DNA of 49,772 bases from Candidatus Roizmanbacteria bacterium (GTDB taxonomy: Bacteria; Patescibacteriota; Microgenomatia; UBA1406; GWC2-37-13), in contig CABIKN020000012.1 in NCBI GenBank assembly GCA_902200405.1, forward strand, positions 1 to 49,772, read 5' to 3'. How positions within the stretch are numbered: position 1 is the first letter of the stretch; each line of letters starts with the position of its first letter. Below are positions 17,222-26,416 of the stretch, piece after piece. The notes below the pieces were generated by a model. It worked only from the letters and a program-made list of their open reading frames with translations, had not been told where the DNA came from and made no database searches. The translations under genes and the position numbers were made by a program.

Positions 17222-17891
17222 GCCATTCTTAAAACGATTAATTAAGGAAAATATATATTATATAATTGGAAATATATTTATTTTTATATTGATCATTATG
17301 ACTATAAAAATAGGTGTAACTGAAAATGAAAATTACAATAGAAAAATTTCTTCCCTCGAGCTGGAAAATATTGAGCTAATGAATAAGGCCACCTTAATGA
17401 ATAGTACAATCCCAAAAACGGATAAGCTAGACGAGGACGTGCTGTTTTTAAATACATTGATCCCTGACACAGAAGATTATTTTTCTATAATTTATGCTTT
17501 AGAAAAATTATCACAAAAATCGAATTTTACGATTACTGGTTATAGCGTCAATGTTAAGGGTTCCACACCGGAAAAAATACGAATTAGTGTTAGTGGAGTG
17601 GGAGATAGTCAATCACTAATCAGTTTTTTAAAAAATTATAATTTTTCAGGGGGTCGCTTAATCACATCTGATAAAGTTCAGCTCGATCCAGACTATTCTG
17701 GTTCAATTAAAATAGATCTAACCTTTTATAATAAAAAAACTAAAGCAGCTAATAAACTTGAAATGTCAGCTAACAGTAGTACATACGAAGAATTGGAAGA
17801 GCTTAAATCCAAGGTTAGGTTTAGTTTTGATAATGATAGCGCTTCGAACTCAGCAGATTTGAACTATCCGAAGAAAACGAATCCGTTCTAA
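17205..17891 (+). CDS. pilO: PilO-like alignment protein
   Basis: A 228-residue bitopic protein with one N-terminal membrane helix (about 18-38), a coiled coil (ENYNRKISSLELENIELMNKAT) and a PilO-type domain: LNTLIPDTEDYFSIIYALEKLSQKSNFTITGYSV, then ISVSGVGDSQSLISFLKNY. This is how PilO looks in Gram-positive-type pilus systems. The C-terminal tail after about 185 is polar and ends in YPKKTNPF. It is the last gene of the prepilin-pilMNO operon, facing rpsP. Confidence 0.84.
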   Translation: MKIKIKPFLKRLIKENIYYIIGNIFIFILIIMTIKIGVTENENYNRKISSLELENIELMNKATLMNSTIPKTDKLDEDVLFLNTLIPDTEDYFSIIYALEKLSQKSNFTITGYSVNVKGSTPEKIRISVSGVGDSQSLISFLKNYNFSGGRLITSDKVQLDPDYSGSIKIDLTFYNKKTKAANKLEMSANSSTYEELEELKSKVRFSFDNDSASNSADLNYPKKTNPF

Positions 17892-17892
17892 T

Positions 17893-17972
17893 CAGTCGAG
17901 TCAGTTAAATCGGTCAGAGTCTGTTGAATCGGTAACTGGTTTAACTGATTAAACTGATTTAACTGATTCAAC
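17893..17972. repeat. TTAACTGATT word repeat overlapping the rpsP 3' end
   Basis: Degenerate units such as TTAACTGATTAAACTGATT and GTCAGTTAAATCGGTCAG fill the spacer between the convergent pilO and rpsP genes. The repeat continues into rpsP, where it encodes the tail VESVKSV and the stop codon (17949-17972). Confidence 0.75.
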
Positions 17973-18206
17973 TTTTTTTCCTTTAAGTAGTTTACGAAGT
18001 CCTTCTGAAACCTGGGCGCCAACTTTCATCCAATAATCAAAACGATCCTTTTTAACTGTGAAAACTACAGGATTAGCCATAGGGTCGTAAAAACCTACCT
18101 CTTCTATATATTTTCCATCAGCCTTATAATGCTTGTTTACGGCTACGATTCTGTAAGAAGGACTTCCTTTTTTTCCTTGACGATATAGTTTCAGCGCAAC
18201 TGCCAT
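17949..18206 (-). CDS. rpsP: 30S ribosomal protein S16
   Basis: An 85-residue ribosomal protein with the normal S16 core (MAVALKLYRQGKKGSPSYRIVAVNKHYKADGKYIE in segments, then GFYDPMANP and RFDYWMKVGAQVSEGLRKLL). The tail VESVKSV is encoded by the flanking TTAACTGATT repeat and is unlikely to be ancestral. It has the same orientation as rnc, which lies 59 nt upstream, but trmD and rimM, often next to rpsP, are missing. Confidence 0.97.
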   Translation of the reverse strand: MAVALKLYRQGKKGSPSYRIVAVNKHYKADGKYIEEVGFYDPMANPVVFTVKKDRFDYWMKVGAQVSEGLRKLLKGKKVESVKSV

Positions 18207-18265
18207 ATTAAAATTAATTCCAAATATTAAATTCTAAGTAACAAATAAATTATAACATTAAAATT

Positions 18266-18961
18266 TTAAAAAACAACATTTTCGAGGGCCCCCTTAGCTG
18301 CTGCTTCTTCAGCTTCTTTCTTCGATGGGGCAACTCCAACTCCAAGTTCCTTGCTATTAAAGTAAACGCCAATTTTAAAAGAACGTTTATGTTCTGGACC
18401 TTTTTCTTCCAAAACTTTGTAAACAGGTGTTTTCTTGTATTTACTTTGTATCATCTCCTGCAATTTACTTTTGGATGATAAATAAAGGTTATTTTTTAAA
18501 AGATAATCCAGTTTGTCCTTGAAAAGAAAACTGACCACAAAAGTATAAGCAACTTCAAAACTTTTGTCTAAAAATATAGCGGCAATAAGCGCTTCAAAAC
18601 AATCCGCCATAATATTACTATTTGTCCTGCCGGAACCTCTTTCTTCTCCTTTTGAAAGAAGAAGATAATTGTTGAGTTCAATTTTTTTAGAAGCCTCGGC
18701 CAAGCTTTCCATCTTCACAATTGCTGATTTTATTTCAGTATAATCACCCTCTTCTAAATCCGGATAGTTTTTAAATAAATAAACGGAAGTTATGAGTGAG
18801 AGAACACTATCACCTAAAAATTCCAATCTTTCATTTGACGATAACTTAGAGCTTTTATGCTCATTAAGATAGGAACGGTGAATGAAGACATTTTTAAGTA
18901 GATCCCGGTCTTTAAACTGAATATTTAATTTTTTTTCTAAATTAGAATACTTGTTGTCCAT
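18266..18961 (-). CDS. rnc: Ribonuclease III
   Basis: A 231-residue double-strand-specific RNase. The catalytic domain has the signature NERLEFLGDSVL (43-54) with E47 and D51 as metal ligands, and the second acidic pair is in MADCFEALIAAIF. A dsRNA-binding domain follows (about 157-230, LQEMIQSKYKKTPVYKV and APSKKEAEEAAAKGAL). It processes pre-rRNA; the long stem flanking the 16S gene in this window (23978-24029 with 25653-25693) is a likely substrate. Its start is followed upstream by a repeat-filled spacer and nusB. Confidence 0.97.
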   Translation of the reverse strand: MDNKYSNLEKKLNIQFKDRDLLKNVFIHRSYLNEHKSSKLSSNERLEFLGDSVLSLITSVYLFKNYPDLEEGDYTEIKSAIVKMESLAEASKKIELNNYLLLSKGEERGSGRTNSNIMADCFEALIAAIFLDKSFEVAYTFVVSFLFKDKLDYLLKNNLYLSSKSKLQEMIQSKYKKTPVYKVLEEKGPEHKRSFKIGVYFNSKELGVGVAPSKKEAEEAAAKGALENVVF

Positions 18962-18963
18962 AT

Positions 18964-19070
18964 ATTTAATAAGTCAAAATTCAAAAGGCAAAAGTCAAAA
19001 ATGAAATTCAAAATTAAAAAGTTTTAAACACTTTTGACTTCTAACTTTTAACTTTTGAATTTTCTGTGTA
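18964..19070. repeat. AAAAGTCAAAA word repeat overlapping the nusB 3' end
   Basis: Units such as AAAAGTCAAAA, TTTTGACTTCTAACTTTTAA and GTCAAAATTCAAAAGGC fill the rnc-nusB spacer and extend into nusB, where they encode the final NSKVKS and the stop. A sister repeat with CTTTTGACTTCTAACTTTTAAC lies at 30118-30168. Confidence 0.7.
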
Positions 19071-19406
19071 TATCTTTCCCAACACCGCGTTTACAAAACC
19101 AAAAGTTTTGTCGCTCCCCAACTCCTTTGCCAACTCTATTGCTTCATCAATAATTACTTTAGGTGGTTCTTTTTTTTCAAAAATTAATTCGTAAACTGCT
19201 AACTGCAAGATTGAAAGATCAACCTTCGCAATTTTATCTAAAGGATATTTAGGTGCATGTTCTTTTATAAACCTATTGATTTCAGGTAGTATTTTTAATA
19301 CTTCTTTTGTTTTATTTTCTTTAGTCTTAACTTTTCCTTTTGAAAAACTGAGTGCAAATAATTGCTGGACGATCTTAACTCGAAGTTCATGTCTGGGGTC
19401 GGTCAT
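19041..19406 (-). CDS. nusB: Transcription antitermination factor NusB
   Basis: A 121-residue all-helical protein starting MTDPRHELRVKIVQQLFALSF; the chosen ATG (19406-19404) lies 7 nt after the rpmF stop, whereas an earlier in-frame ATG would overlap rpmF. The NusB core is seen in VDLSILQLAVYELIF and PKVIIDEAIELAKELGSD...GFVNAVLGKI. NusB with NusE binds boxA RNA and supports rRNA antitermination. The last residues, NSKVKS, come from the adjacent word repeat. The order rpmF-nusB-rnc-rpsP on one strand makes an RNA and ribosome operon. Confidence 0.94.
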   Translation of the reverse strand: MTDPRHELRVKIVQQLFALSFSKGKVKTKENKTKEVLKILPEINRFIKEHAPKYPLDKIAKVDLSILQLAVYELIFEKKEPPKVIIDEAIELAKELGSDKTFGFVNAVLGKIYTENSKVKS

Positions 19407-19413
19407 ACAATTA

Positions 19414-19563
19414 TTATTTCTTACAGTACTTACACGTTTTGTGCGGTAATTTTGTCTTTCCGCAATTAACACACTTTACCAATTTGGAAAAAGTTCTCAT
19501 TTTTGAGACTAAACTTCTTCCTTTTCTCGCTGTTGAACGTTTTGATTTTGGTAGAGGAGCCAT
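19414..19563 (-). CDS. rpmF: 50S ribosomal protein L32
   Basis: A 49-residue ORF starting MAPLPKSKRSTARKGRSLVSK, with the zinc ribbon CVNCGK...TCKYC (cysteines 31, 34, 44, 47). Length and the basic N-terminus followed by four cysteines are diagnostic for the zinc-binding form of L32. It is first in the minus-strand rpmF-nusB-rnc-rpsP group, with the nusB start 7 nt downstream. Confidence 0.95.
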   Translation of the reverse strand: MAPLPKSKRSTARKGRSLVSKMRTFSKLVKCVNCGKTKLPHKTCKYCKK

Positions 19564-19626
19564 AGTTAAATATAATATTTATAAAAATTATAAAAGTTAT
19601 AATGATTATACATAATATAATTCCTA

Positions 19627-19656
19627 TTGACAAATGGAAAAGAAATATATTATATT
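19627..19656 (+). promoter_or_regulatory. Probable sigma-70-type promoter of the prepilin at 19665
   Basis: TTGACA (19627-19632) is a perfect -35 box; TATATT (19651-19656) follows after 18 bp, or TTATAT after 17. The expected start site is about 19663, only one or two bases before the ATG at 19665, so the transcript would be leaderless or nearly so. Confidence 0.6.
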
Positions 19657-19664
19657 AAATATAT

Positions 19665-20222
19665 ATGAAAAAATTTAACAAAGGTTCTACCCTGAGTTTA
19701 TTGAAGGGTTTCACTCTTATCGAGCTTTTGATCGTCATTGCTCTTCTTGGGGCTTTAGCAGTTGGACTTCTAGCCGCACTTGATCCTTTTGAACAATTAA
19801 AAAAAGGTACTGATACCGGAACAAGAAATACAGTTTCAGAGATTCAGGGTGCGGTTATTCGTTATTATGCTATTAAAAACCAAATGCCATGGTGTGCCGA
19901 TACTAATTGTAGCACATATGAAGATGGATTGGCAGACACAGTGACAGCTGTTACCGCTAACACGATGACAAATACTATTGGTAATATAGTTACGGCCGGT
20001 GAACTGAAGACGGATTTTATTACTATAGCTGGCACGGCAACGCTAACTAAAATTGTTGTTTTCGGATCAAATACTAGTGCTACAGTTCAGGTATGTTATA
20101 AACCAACAGCAAAATCTTTTACAAACGATCCAAATACAAAATTCCTCCCAACTACGGGAGCTTCCACATGTGTTAGCACAGGGAATCCAACCACTAATAC
20201 ATGTCTATGGTGCGTATTATGA
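19665..20222 (+). CDS. Type IV prepilin with own promoter
   Basis: A 185-residue prepilin: leader MKKFNKGSTLSLLKG, then FTLIELLIVIALLGALAVGL with Glu5 and ALDPFEQLKKGTD, a turn typical of patescibacterial pilins. The leader residues TLSLLKG are encoded by a CCCTGAG...GAAGGG repeat copy. The globular domain is Thr-rich with a WCADTNC and a C-terminal CLWCVL cysteine pair. A strong promoter directly upstream suggests high expression, so it may be a major pilin. It overlaps the next prepilin by ATGA. Confidence 0.92.
   Translation: MKKFNKGSTLSLLKGFTLIELLIVIALLGALAVGLLAALDPFEQLKKGTDTGTRNTVSEIQGAVIRYYAIKNQMPWCADTNCSTYEDGLADTVTAVTANTMTNTIGNIVTAGELKTDFITIAGTATLTKIVVFGSNTSATVQVCYKPTAKSFTNDPNTKFLPTTGASTCVSTGNPTTNTCLWCVL
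19687..19711. repeat. CCCTGAGTTTATTGAAGGG repeat in a prepilin leader
   Basis: Copy of the CCTTCGAC/CTCAGGG repeat, in frame with the leader and encoding LSLLKG up to the cleavage-site Gly. Confidence 0.7.
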
Positions 20223-20716
20223 AGAATAGGAAAGACCTTAACCGAAGAATGTTTAAAGGATTTACACTCATTGAGCTTCTTATAGTGATTATTATTCTTG
20301 GGGTTTTAGCAGCATTGATTACGGGAAATTTTTTTACCTCACTGAAAAAAGGTCGTGATGCCAAAAGAAAAGCTGATCTTGAGCAGGTGCAAAGAGCCTT
20401 AGAAATGTATTATGAAGATAAAAGGATTTATCCGCTTACAGCCGAACTAACTTTTGGAACTTCGTTAACAGATCCAGTTAGTGGCAAGGTATATATGCAA
20501 AATGTCCCCAATGATCCAGTTTCGAACAAGGCCTATCAATATCTTTCTGCTGACGGAACTGATTATAAGATATTTGGTTGCCTGGAAAATAATTTACAGA
20601 GACTACCTTACTTGTCAACAGGCTATACTATAACTTGTGATGGTTGTGAGAATTTAAATGGAACGCCTGTTGCAGATTGTATTTGGGGAGTATCCAGTTC
20701 AAATATATCTCCATAA
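20219..20716 (+). CDS. Type IV prepilin
   Basis: A 165-residue prepilin from the ATG at 20219, which overlaps the previous stop (ATGA); an upstream ATG at 20201 is in frame but lies inside the previous gene. Leader MKNRKDLNRRMFKG, then FTLIELLIVIIILGVLAALI with Glu5, and KKGRDAKRKADLEQVQRALEMYYED. The C-terminus has CDGCENLNG and CIWG cysteines. It ends 4 nt from the stop of the convergent O-oligosaccharide ligase. Confidence 0.9.
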   Translation: MKNRKDLNRRMFKGFTLIELLIVIIILGVLAALITGNFFTSLKKGRDAKRKADLEQVQRALEMYYEDKRIYPLTAELTFGTSLTDPVSGKVYMQNVPNDPVSNKAYQYLSADGTDYKIFGCLENNLQRLPYLSTGYTITCDGCENLNGTPVADCIWGVSSSNISP

Positions 20717-20719
20717 CGA

Positions 20720-22828
20720 TTAAAGTGTTTGAAGTTCTTTAAGCACCTCTGAATCTCTTGGATTGAAGTTTTTTAATATATACTCAAATATTTTTTTTGC
20801 TTCTAATATAGAACCGTATTTTTTTAACAGTTGTCCTTTTAGTAAATAACCTTCACGGAAGTTTGATTTTAACTCAACAACTTTGTTTATTTCTTCAAGT
20901 GATAATTTCTGCCAGTTTTGTTTATCAAGATTATTTTTACTTATATCAAAAAGCATTGAGCTATAAAGAGCGATCAAGTAGGGGATCTTTGGGTCGGTGG
21001 GTGATAGCATTCGGGCTTTTTTTAAAGCATCAATTCCTTGTAATAGTTCATTTTCACTATTAGTAACTAGATAAAAATAATACATATTTTTTGCCCGCGT
21101 TTTCCAATAAAAAACATTTTTGGGGTAATCTTGAATATTTTTTCGATTATATAAATCTGCAAGAACGGCAATTTGCTTGGCAGGCTCATCCTGCTTTTGA
21201 AAAACAGCTAATGCTGAAAGGTATGCTAATGACCCAGAGAATCTATCTTCGTAAACAGGTTCTTTTCTAAGTTTTAATGCCCTCTCAAAATAAGAAGCAG
21301 CCTTTTGATAATCTAAAGTTTTTGGTTTAAGATATTTTAATCCATATGAGTAATTAACATCTGCTATATAATAGACGGCAAGAGAAAATAGAAGATAGAT
21401 GGTAGAAGCGGCAATAACAAAAATAACTAGCCATTGATAAGTATTTACTTTCTCAGATTTTTTCGTTTTCGTATACTGGTGATTACCCATGATAATAAAC
21501 GCTGGAATCAAATAAAAAAATAGTTGAGTCGTAGTTGTTGAAAAGCCGAAGAAGTTAGTAATTAATATTGTTAACCAGCCAACAAATAAGCTCAAGGATA
21601 AAATATCCTTTTTAATCTTTTTAATAGCATATATTATAAAAATGCCTATGAATAGTAAGTAGCTTCCTAATCCAATAAATCCTGTAGTAGCAAGATAATT
21701 GAAGTATTCATTATGGGCTTTATTATAAACATAGTCCCATTCTGATGTCAAATTATGGGATAAAGGTCTTACAAAATTATAGCTATAAGCAAACGTTTCA
21801 ACACCTGTGCCAAATAGAGGATATTTCAGCGCTAACTTCCAGGCTCCTTCCCAAACAATTTTTCTTATATCAAAAGATTCTGAGACCTGAGAAGTGTTTG
21901 GAGCGGGTAGTTCTTTGACAGGAGGAGAAGATTGTTTTGTAAAGAAATTTTGGTAGGTTTTGATAGTTAGGTATTTATCAACTTTATTTTCACCTGTTTT
22001 AAACAAAATTATTGGAATAACGGTCACAAACAGCAAAATAATCAAATACTTTTTGAGGTTAGTCTTAATAAAGAATGAAAAATAACTAATGAACAGTATT
22101 AGCCCAACAATAACTGCAAAAATAGCAGATCTTGATCGGCTAAAAAGAATCATTGAAAAATTAAGAAATAAATAAATAGATGCAATTATTTGTTGAGACA
22201 AGGCATGTCTTGTCTCAACCTTTTTAATCAAATAATATAACCCGATAAAAAATCCTACCGCTAAATACGCTCCTAACCAATTTGGTTGACCTAAGGTGGA
22301 AAACGCCCTTAATTCTGGACGAAATGCTAACGTAGTATTGTCCCAACAGGAATTACTAAATTTACCTGTAAATAATAGACAGGTTAAATCACGGCCAAAG
22401 TGGCCAGGAATAGCCCATAAAATCACTAACAAAGAAGATACGATGATTGATTTTAATAATTTCTCAATATTAACTACATTTGAGACGAAGGCGTAATAAA
22501 GTATTATGTAGCAAATAATTGAAAGTAAACCGCCGTTAAAACGGCCATAATATCCAAAAATAGAGGTATTTCTATCGATGGAAATAATTGTTGATATAAC
22601 CTGAGAAATAAAAAAAACCATGATTGGAATATCTAATGGTGTTTTTTTCAGTATAATTTTCTTATTGATAACCATTTTTGTTAACCAAAAAAAAGCGATT
22701 AGAATTGTTGCAGCATAAATAAATAACATTTTATTAAATTCGAATAGTTCAGAGGTCGATTTGGCCATGATCAGAGGAGTAATAAAAAAAAGGGCGTTAT
22801 AAAGAAGTTGAATAATTTGGTGAATCAT
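20720..22828 (-). CDS. O-antigen ligase/PglL-type oligosaccharyltransferase with TPR tail
   Basis: About 702 residues from MIHQ (22828); an in-frame ATG at 22864 would overlap the divergent mreB start. Ten or more membrane helices include the Wzy_C region (SRSRSAIFAVIVGLILFISYF) and a large extracytoplasmic loop with KYPLFGTGVETFAYSYNFVRP and YVYNKAHNEYFNYLATTGFIGL, a pattern of WaaL/PglL ligases. A soluble C-terminal part (about 480-702) has TPR-like repeats (YFERALKLRKEP, ALKKARMLSPTDPKIPYLIALYSS). Members transfer lipid-linked glycans to acceptors, sometimes pilins. Two prepilins directly adjoin it. Substrate is not visible from sequence. The palindrome at 22192-22219 lies in frame between helices. 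Confidence 0.82.
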   Translation of the reverse strand: MIHQIIQLLYNALFFITPLIMAKSTSELFEFNKMLFIYAATILIAFFWLTKMVINKKIILKKTPLDIPIMVFFISQVISTIISIDRNTSIFGYYGRFNGGLLSIICYIILYYAFVSNVVNIEKLLKSIIVSSLLVILWAIPGHFGRDLTCLLFTGKFSNSCWDNTTLAFRPELRAFSTLGQPNWLGAYLAVGFFIGLYYLIKKVETRHALSQQIIASIYLFLNFSMILFSRSRSAIFAVIVGLILFISYFSFFIKTNLKKYLIILLFVTVIPIILFKTGENKVDKYLTIKTYQNFFTKQSSPPVKELPAPNTSQVSESFDIRKIVWEGAWKLALKYPLFGTGVETFAYSYNFVRPLSHNLTSEWDYVYNKAHNEYFNYLATTGFIGLGSYLLFIGIFIIYAIKKIKKDILSLSLFVGWLTILITNFFGFSTTTTQLFFYLIPAFIIMGNHQYTKTKKSEKVNTYQWLVIFVIAASTIYLLFSLAVYYIADVNYSYGLKYLKPKTLDYQKAASYFERALKLRKEPVYEDRFSGSLAYLSALAVFQKQDEPAKQIAVLADLYNRKNIQDYPKNVFYWKTRAKNMYYFYLVTNSENELLQGIDALKKARMLSPTDPKIPYLIALYSSMLFDISKNNLDKQNWQKLSLEEINKVVELKSNFREGYLLKGQLLKKYGSILEAKKIFEYILKNFNPRDSEVLKELQTL
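22192..22219. repeat. Inverted repeat inside the O-oligosaccharide ligase gene
   Basis: GTTGAGACAAG (22192-22202) pairs with CTTGTCTCAAC (22209-22219) around a short GCATGT centre. It is in frame and encodes VETRHALSQ between membrane helices. Confidence 0.75.
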
Positions 22829-22829
22829 T

Positions 22830-23885
22830 ATGTTTAATTTTACGAATTTTTTAAAGAAAATCAAGCTGCCTTTTTTTGCTAATTTTGAAATTTATTTTGA
22901 TCTAGGCACTTCCATTACCAAAATCGCTATAAAAGACAAAGGTGTTATTTTACGTGAGCCAACATTCTTAGGCTACAATTCCAGAATTAAGGACTATTCA
23001 TTCACAGGTACCGAAGCAAAAACTATTCTTGGAAAAACTCCTGATTTTATAAAAATAGTCCGACCAATTGTAAGCGGGGTCATTTCAGATTTTGATGCAG
23101 AAGTTTATTTGCTACAAAAATTTTTGGAAAGATCTGTCTATATTTACACAGGAAACCGAACAATTAAACCAATGATGATAGGAATCGTGACCGTTCCACC
23201 TATTGCTACGGAAATAGAACAAAAGGCCGTCCGGGAGGCTTTATTAAAAATAGGTATGTCACAGGTTTTTTTGGTTGAAAAGCCACTTGCCACAGCGGCT
23301 GGAGCCGGAATAGATATATTTTCTCATGAGCCAACTCTTATCGCGGATCTTGGTGGTGGCTTGGTCGAACTATCAATCGTTGGGTCAAGCGGAATTCTTT
23401 CCCAAAAGACATTAAAAAACGCGGGGGATCAGATGAATAAGGTTATCTTCAATTACGTTTATTTAAAATACGGAATTATTTTAGGTGAGGCTACCTGCGA
23501 AAATCTAAAGATCAATATATTAAATTTTGAAAATACTGAAAAAATTATGGTCACTCGAGGAAAGTCTCTAGAAAATGGCTTACCAAAATCCGTTAAAATA
23601 AAAGGGTCTGATGTCAATGAGGCTTTGCGTTCTAATTTTAACCAAATAATAGACGGAATTAAGGAATTGATCGAAAGCTCACCTCCTGAAGTAGTTGATG
23701 AGCTGATGCAGAAAGGTGTAATACTGACCGGAGGGCTTTCAAGGATCCCTGGAATTGATAAATTTTTTGAAGAGGAACTTAAATTAAGCGTTCAATGTAG
23801 CGAAAAATACGAATATACAACTATCAATGGATTGATGAAATCAACTACTAATGTTGAGGCTTTTTCTAAGATACTGATATCATAA
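22830..23885 (+). CDS. mreB: Rod-shape determining protein MreB
   Basis: A 351-residue actin-fold ATPase that guides wall synthesis. Motifs are FDLGTSITKIAIKDKG (phosphate 1), MIGIVTVPPIATEIEQKAVREAL, EKPLATAAGAGIDI (connect 1 region), IADLGGGLVELSIV (phosphate 2) and the adenosine motif GVILTGGLSRIPGI. An amphipathic N-terminus (FNFTNFLKKIKLPFFANF) may bind the membrane. MreC, MreD and RodA are not adjacent. It diverges from the O-oligosaccharide ligase across a single base and is followed by the 16S gene. Confidence 0.92.
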   Translation: MFNFTNFLKKIKLPFFANFEIYFDLGTSITKIAIKDKGVILREPTFLGYNSRIKDYSFTGTEAKTILGKTPDFIKIVRPIVSGVISDFDAEVYLLQKFLERSVYIYTGNRTIKPMMIGIVTVPPIATEIEQKAVREALLKIGMSQVFLVEKPLATAAGAGIDIFSHEPTLIADLGGGLVELSIVGSSGILSQKTLKNAGDQMNKVIFNYVYLKYGIILGEATCENLKINILNFENTEKIMVTRGKSLENGLPKSVKIKGSDVNEALRSNFNQIIDGIKELIESSPPEVVDELMQKGVILTGGLSRIPGIDKFFEEELKLSVQCSEKYEYTTINGLMKSTTNVEAFSKILIS

Positions 23886-24064
23886 AATAGCGGTTGCTTT
23901 TTGGATTTTTATTTTATAAAATAAAAGTCTGCTCAAATTTGTTGAGTTGGTTTTTTTTGCACTTTGACAATTTGTTGTTTTTCTTTGCCAATTTAAGTTT
24001 TTATTTAGTTTTCAATAATCGGGTTAGGATCGTCCACGATAAAGGTTTGTGCTTTTATCTGGAT
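23886..24064 (+). promoter_or_regulatory. 16S rRNA leader with the 5' half of a processing stem
   Basis: This spacer contains the palindromic TTTTATTTTATAAAATAAAA (23908-23927). It also holds two blocks, TTTTCTTTGC (23978-23987) and AATAATCGGGTTAGGA (24014-24029), that are complementary to blocks downstream of the 16S gene (25684-25693 and 25653-25668). The second pair matches 16 of 16 with one G-U. A TTGACA at 23963-23968 has no good -10 partner, so the promoter is not resolved. Confidence 0.75.
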
Positions 24065-25581
<1,517 letters not shown>

Positions 25582-25707
25582 CTTATTTTCTTTCGATTTA
25601 GTAAAGAAAGTAGTCTGACTACGCGAGGCGTATGTACGACTTAAAACAAATTTCCTAGCCCGATTATTAGACTAAATTTAGCTTGCAAAGAAAACAAAAA
25701 AACTACT
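25582..25707 (+). promoter_or_regulatory. 16S rRNA trailer with the 3' half of the processing stem
   Basis: TCCTAGCCCGATTATT (25653-25668) and GCAAAGAAAA (25684-25693) are complementary to the 16S leader blocks and would close an RNase III-type stem around the 16S. Beyond it lies the convergent lepB stop at 25708. No 23S rRNA, spacer tRNA or clear hairpin-plus-T terminator is present. Confidence 0.75.
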
Positions 25708-26280
25708 TTAACGAATAGATTTCGGAAGTGGATTGGAGATTACCCCTATTACATTAGAGGGAAAATAGCGATAAAAGACATCACCAATGATATTTTCTAC
25801 TGGAACGGCGCAAAATTCCCGTGAATCTGAAGACCTAGGTCGGTTATCACCCATTACAAAAATATAACCGGCTACGACAGTATAAGGAACGTTGTCTTTT
25901 ATACAACCACCATCCCATAGATTAGTCGTAGCAGCAATATAATTTTCTAAAAGTTGAATATTATTAACTTTTACGACACCAGCTTTAGATATAGTAATAA
26001 CATCGCCAGGTAATCCTATAACCCTTTTTATGTATTCGATATCAGGATTTTTAGGTGATTTAAAAACAACGACGTCGCCGCGTTCAATTTTTCTAAACTT
26101 ATATGTTATTCTGCTGGTTAAAATATAATCGCCTGTGCGGAAAGTATTCTCCATAGAAGCCCCTTTGACTTGATTGGGGGTCAAAATAAAAAGATAAACA
26201 ACAATAAACATCGAACCGATAAATACCACGGTTTCTAGTATGTCCATGACAAAATCAATAATCGGTTTAACTATCTTCAT
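25708..26280 (-). CDS. lepB: Signal peptidase I
   Basis: A 190-residue membrane protease that removes signal peptides outside the membrane. There is one N-terminal membrane helix (about 14-34), the catalytic Ser42 in GASMENTF (box B), box D YIKRVIGLPGD with the general base Lys85, and box E GDNRPRSSDSRE. Length is that of the short Gram-positive-like form. It would process the secreted lipase and similar proteins in this window but not prepilins, which need PilD (not in the window). It is divergent from tRNA-Val and convergent with the 16S gene. Confidence 0.95.
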   Translation of the reverse strand: MKIVKPIIDFVMDILETVVFIGSMFIVVYLFILTPNQVKGASMENTFRTGDYILTSRITYKFRKIERGDVVVFKSPKNPDIEYIKRVIGLPGDVITISKAGVVKVNNIQLLENYIAATTNLWDGGCIKDNVPYTVVAGYIFVMGDNRPRSSDSREFCAVPVENIIGDVFYRYFPSNVIGVISNPLPKSIR

Positions 26281-26326
26281 AAGGATTCATTGTAAAAAAA
26301 AACCGGAAGTTTTACAAGCGATTTTG

Positions 26327-26332
26327 TATAAT
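26327..26332 (+). promoter_or_regulatory. Probable -10 box of tRNA-Val
   Basis: TATAAT (26327-26332) lies 8 nt before the mature tRNA 5' end, preceded by TTG. No good -35 box is seen at 16-18 bp. Initiation would fall at or next to the tRNA first base. Confidence 0.5.
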
Positions 26333-26340
26333 AAATAAAG

Positions 26341-26412
26341 GGTCGCTTAGCTCAACGGTAGAGCGCTTCATTCACATTGAAGAGGTTAAAGGTTCAAATC
26401 CTTTAGCGACCA
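26341..26412 (+). tRNA. tRNA-Val (anticodon CAC)
   Basis: A 72-nt cloverleaf: acceptor GGTCGCT/AGCGACC, D-stem GCTC/GAGC, anticodon stem CTTCA/TGAAG with loop TTCACAT (anticodon CAC), variable loop AGGTT, and T-arm AAAGG-TTCAAAT-CCTTT. The discriminator is A and CCA is not encoded (ACTA follows). All stems pair perfectly. The next gene starts only 4 nt after its 3' end. Confidence 0.96.
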
Positions 26413-26416
26413 CTAT

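Noticed and set aside
19407-19472. Extended N-terminus of NusB
   Set aside because: It overlaps rpmF in another frame; NusB family members start near MTDPRHELR.
23963-23968. TTGACA as the -35 box of the 16S promoter
   Set aside because: No acceptable -10 sequence lies 16-18 bp downstream (GCCAAT region), so it was not called a promoter.
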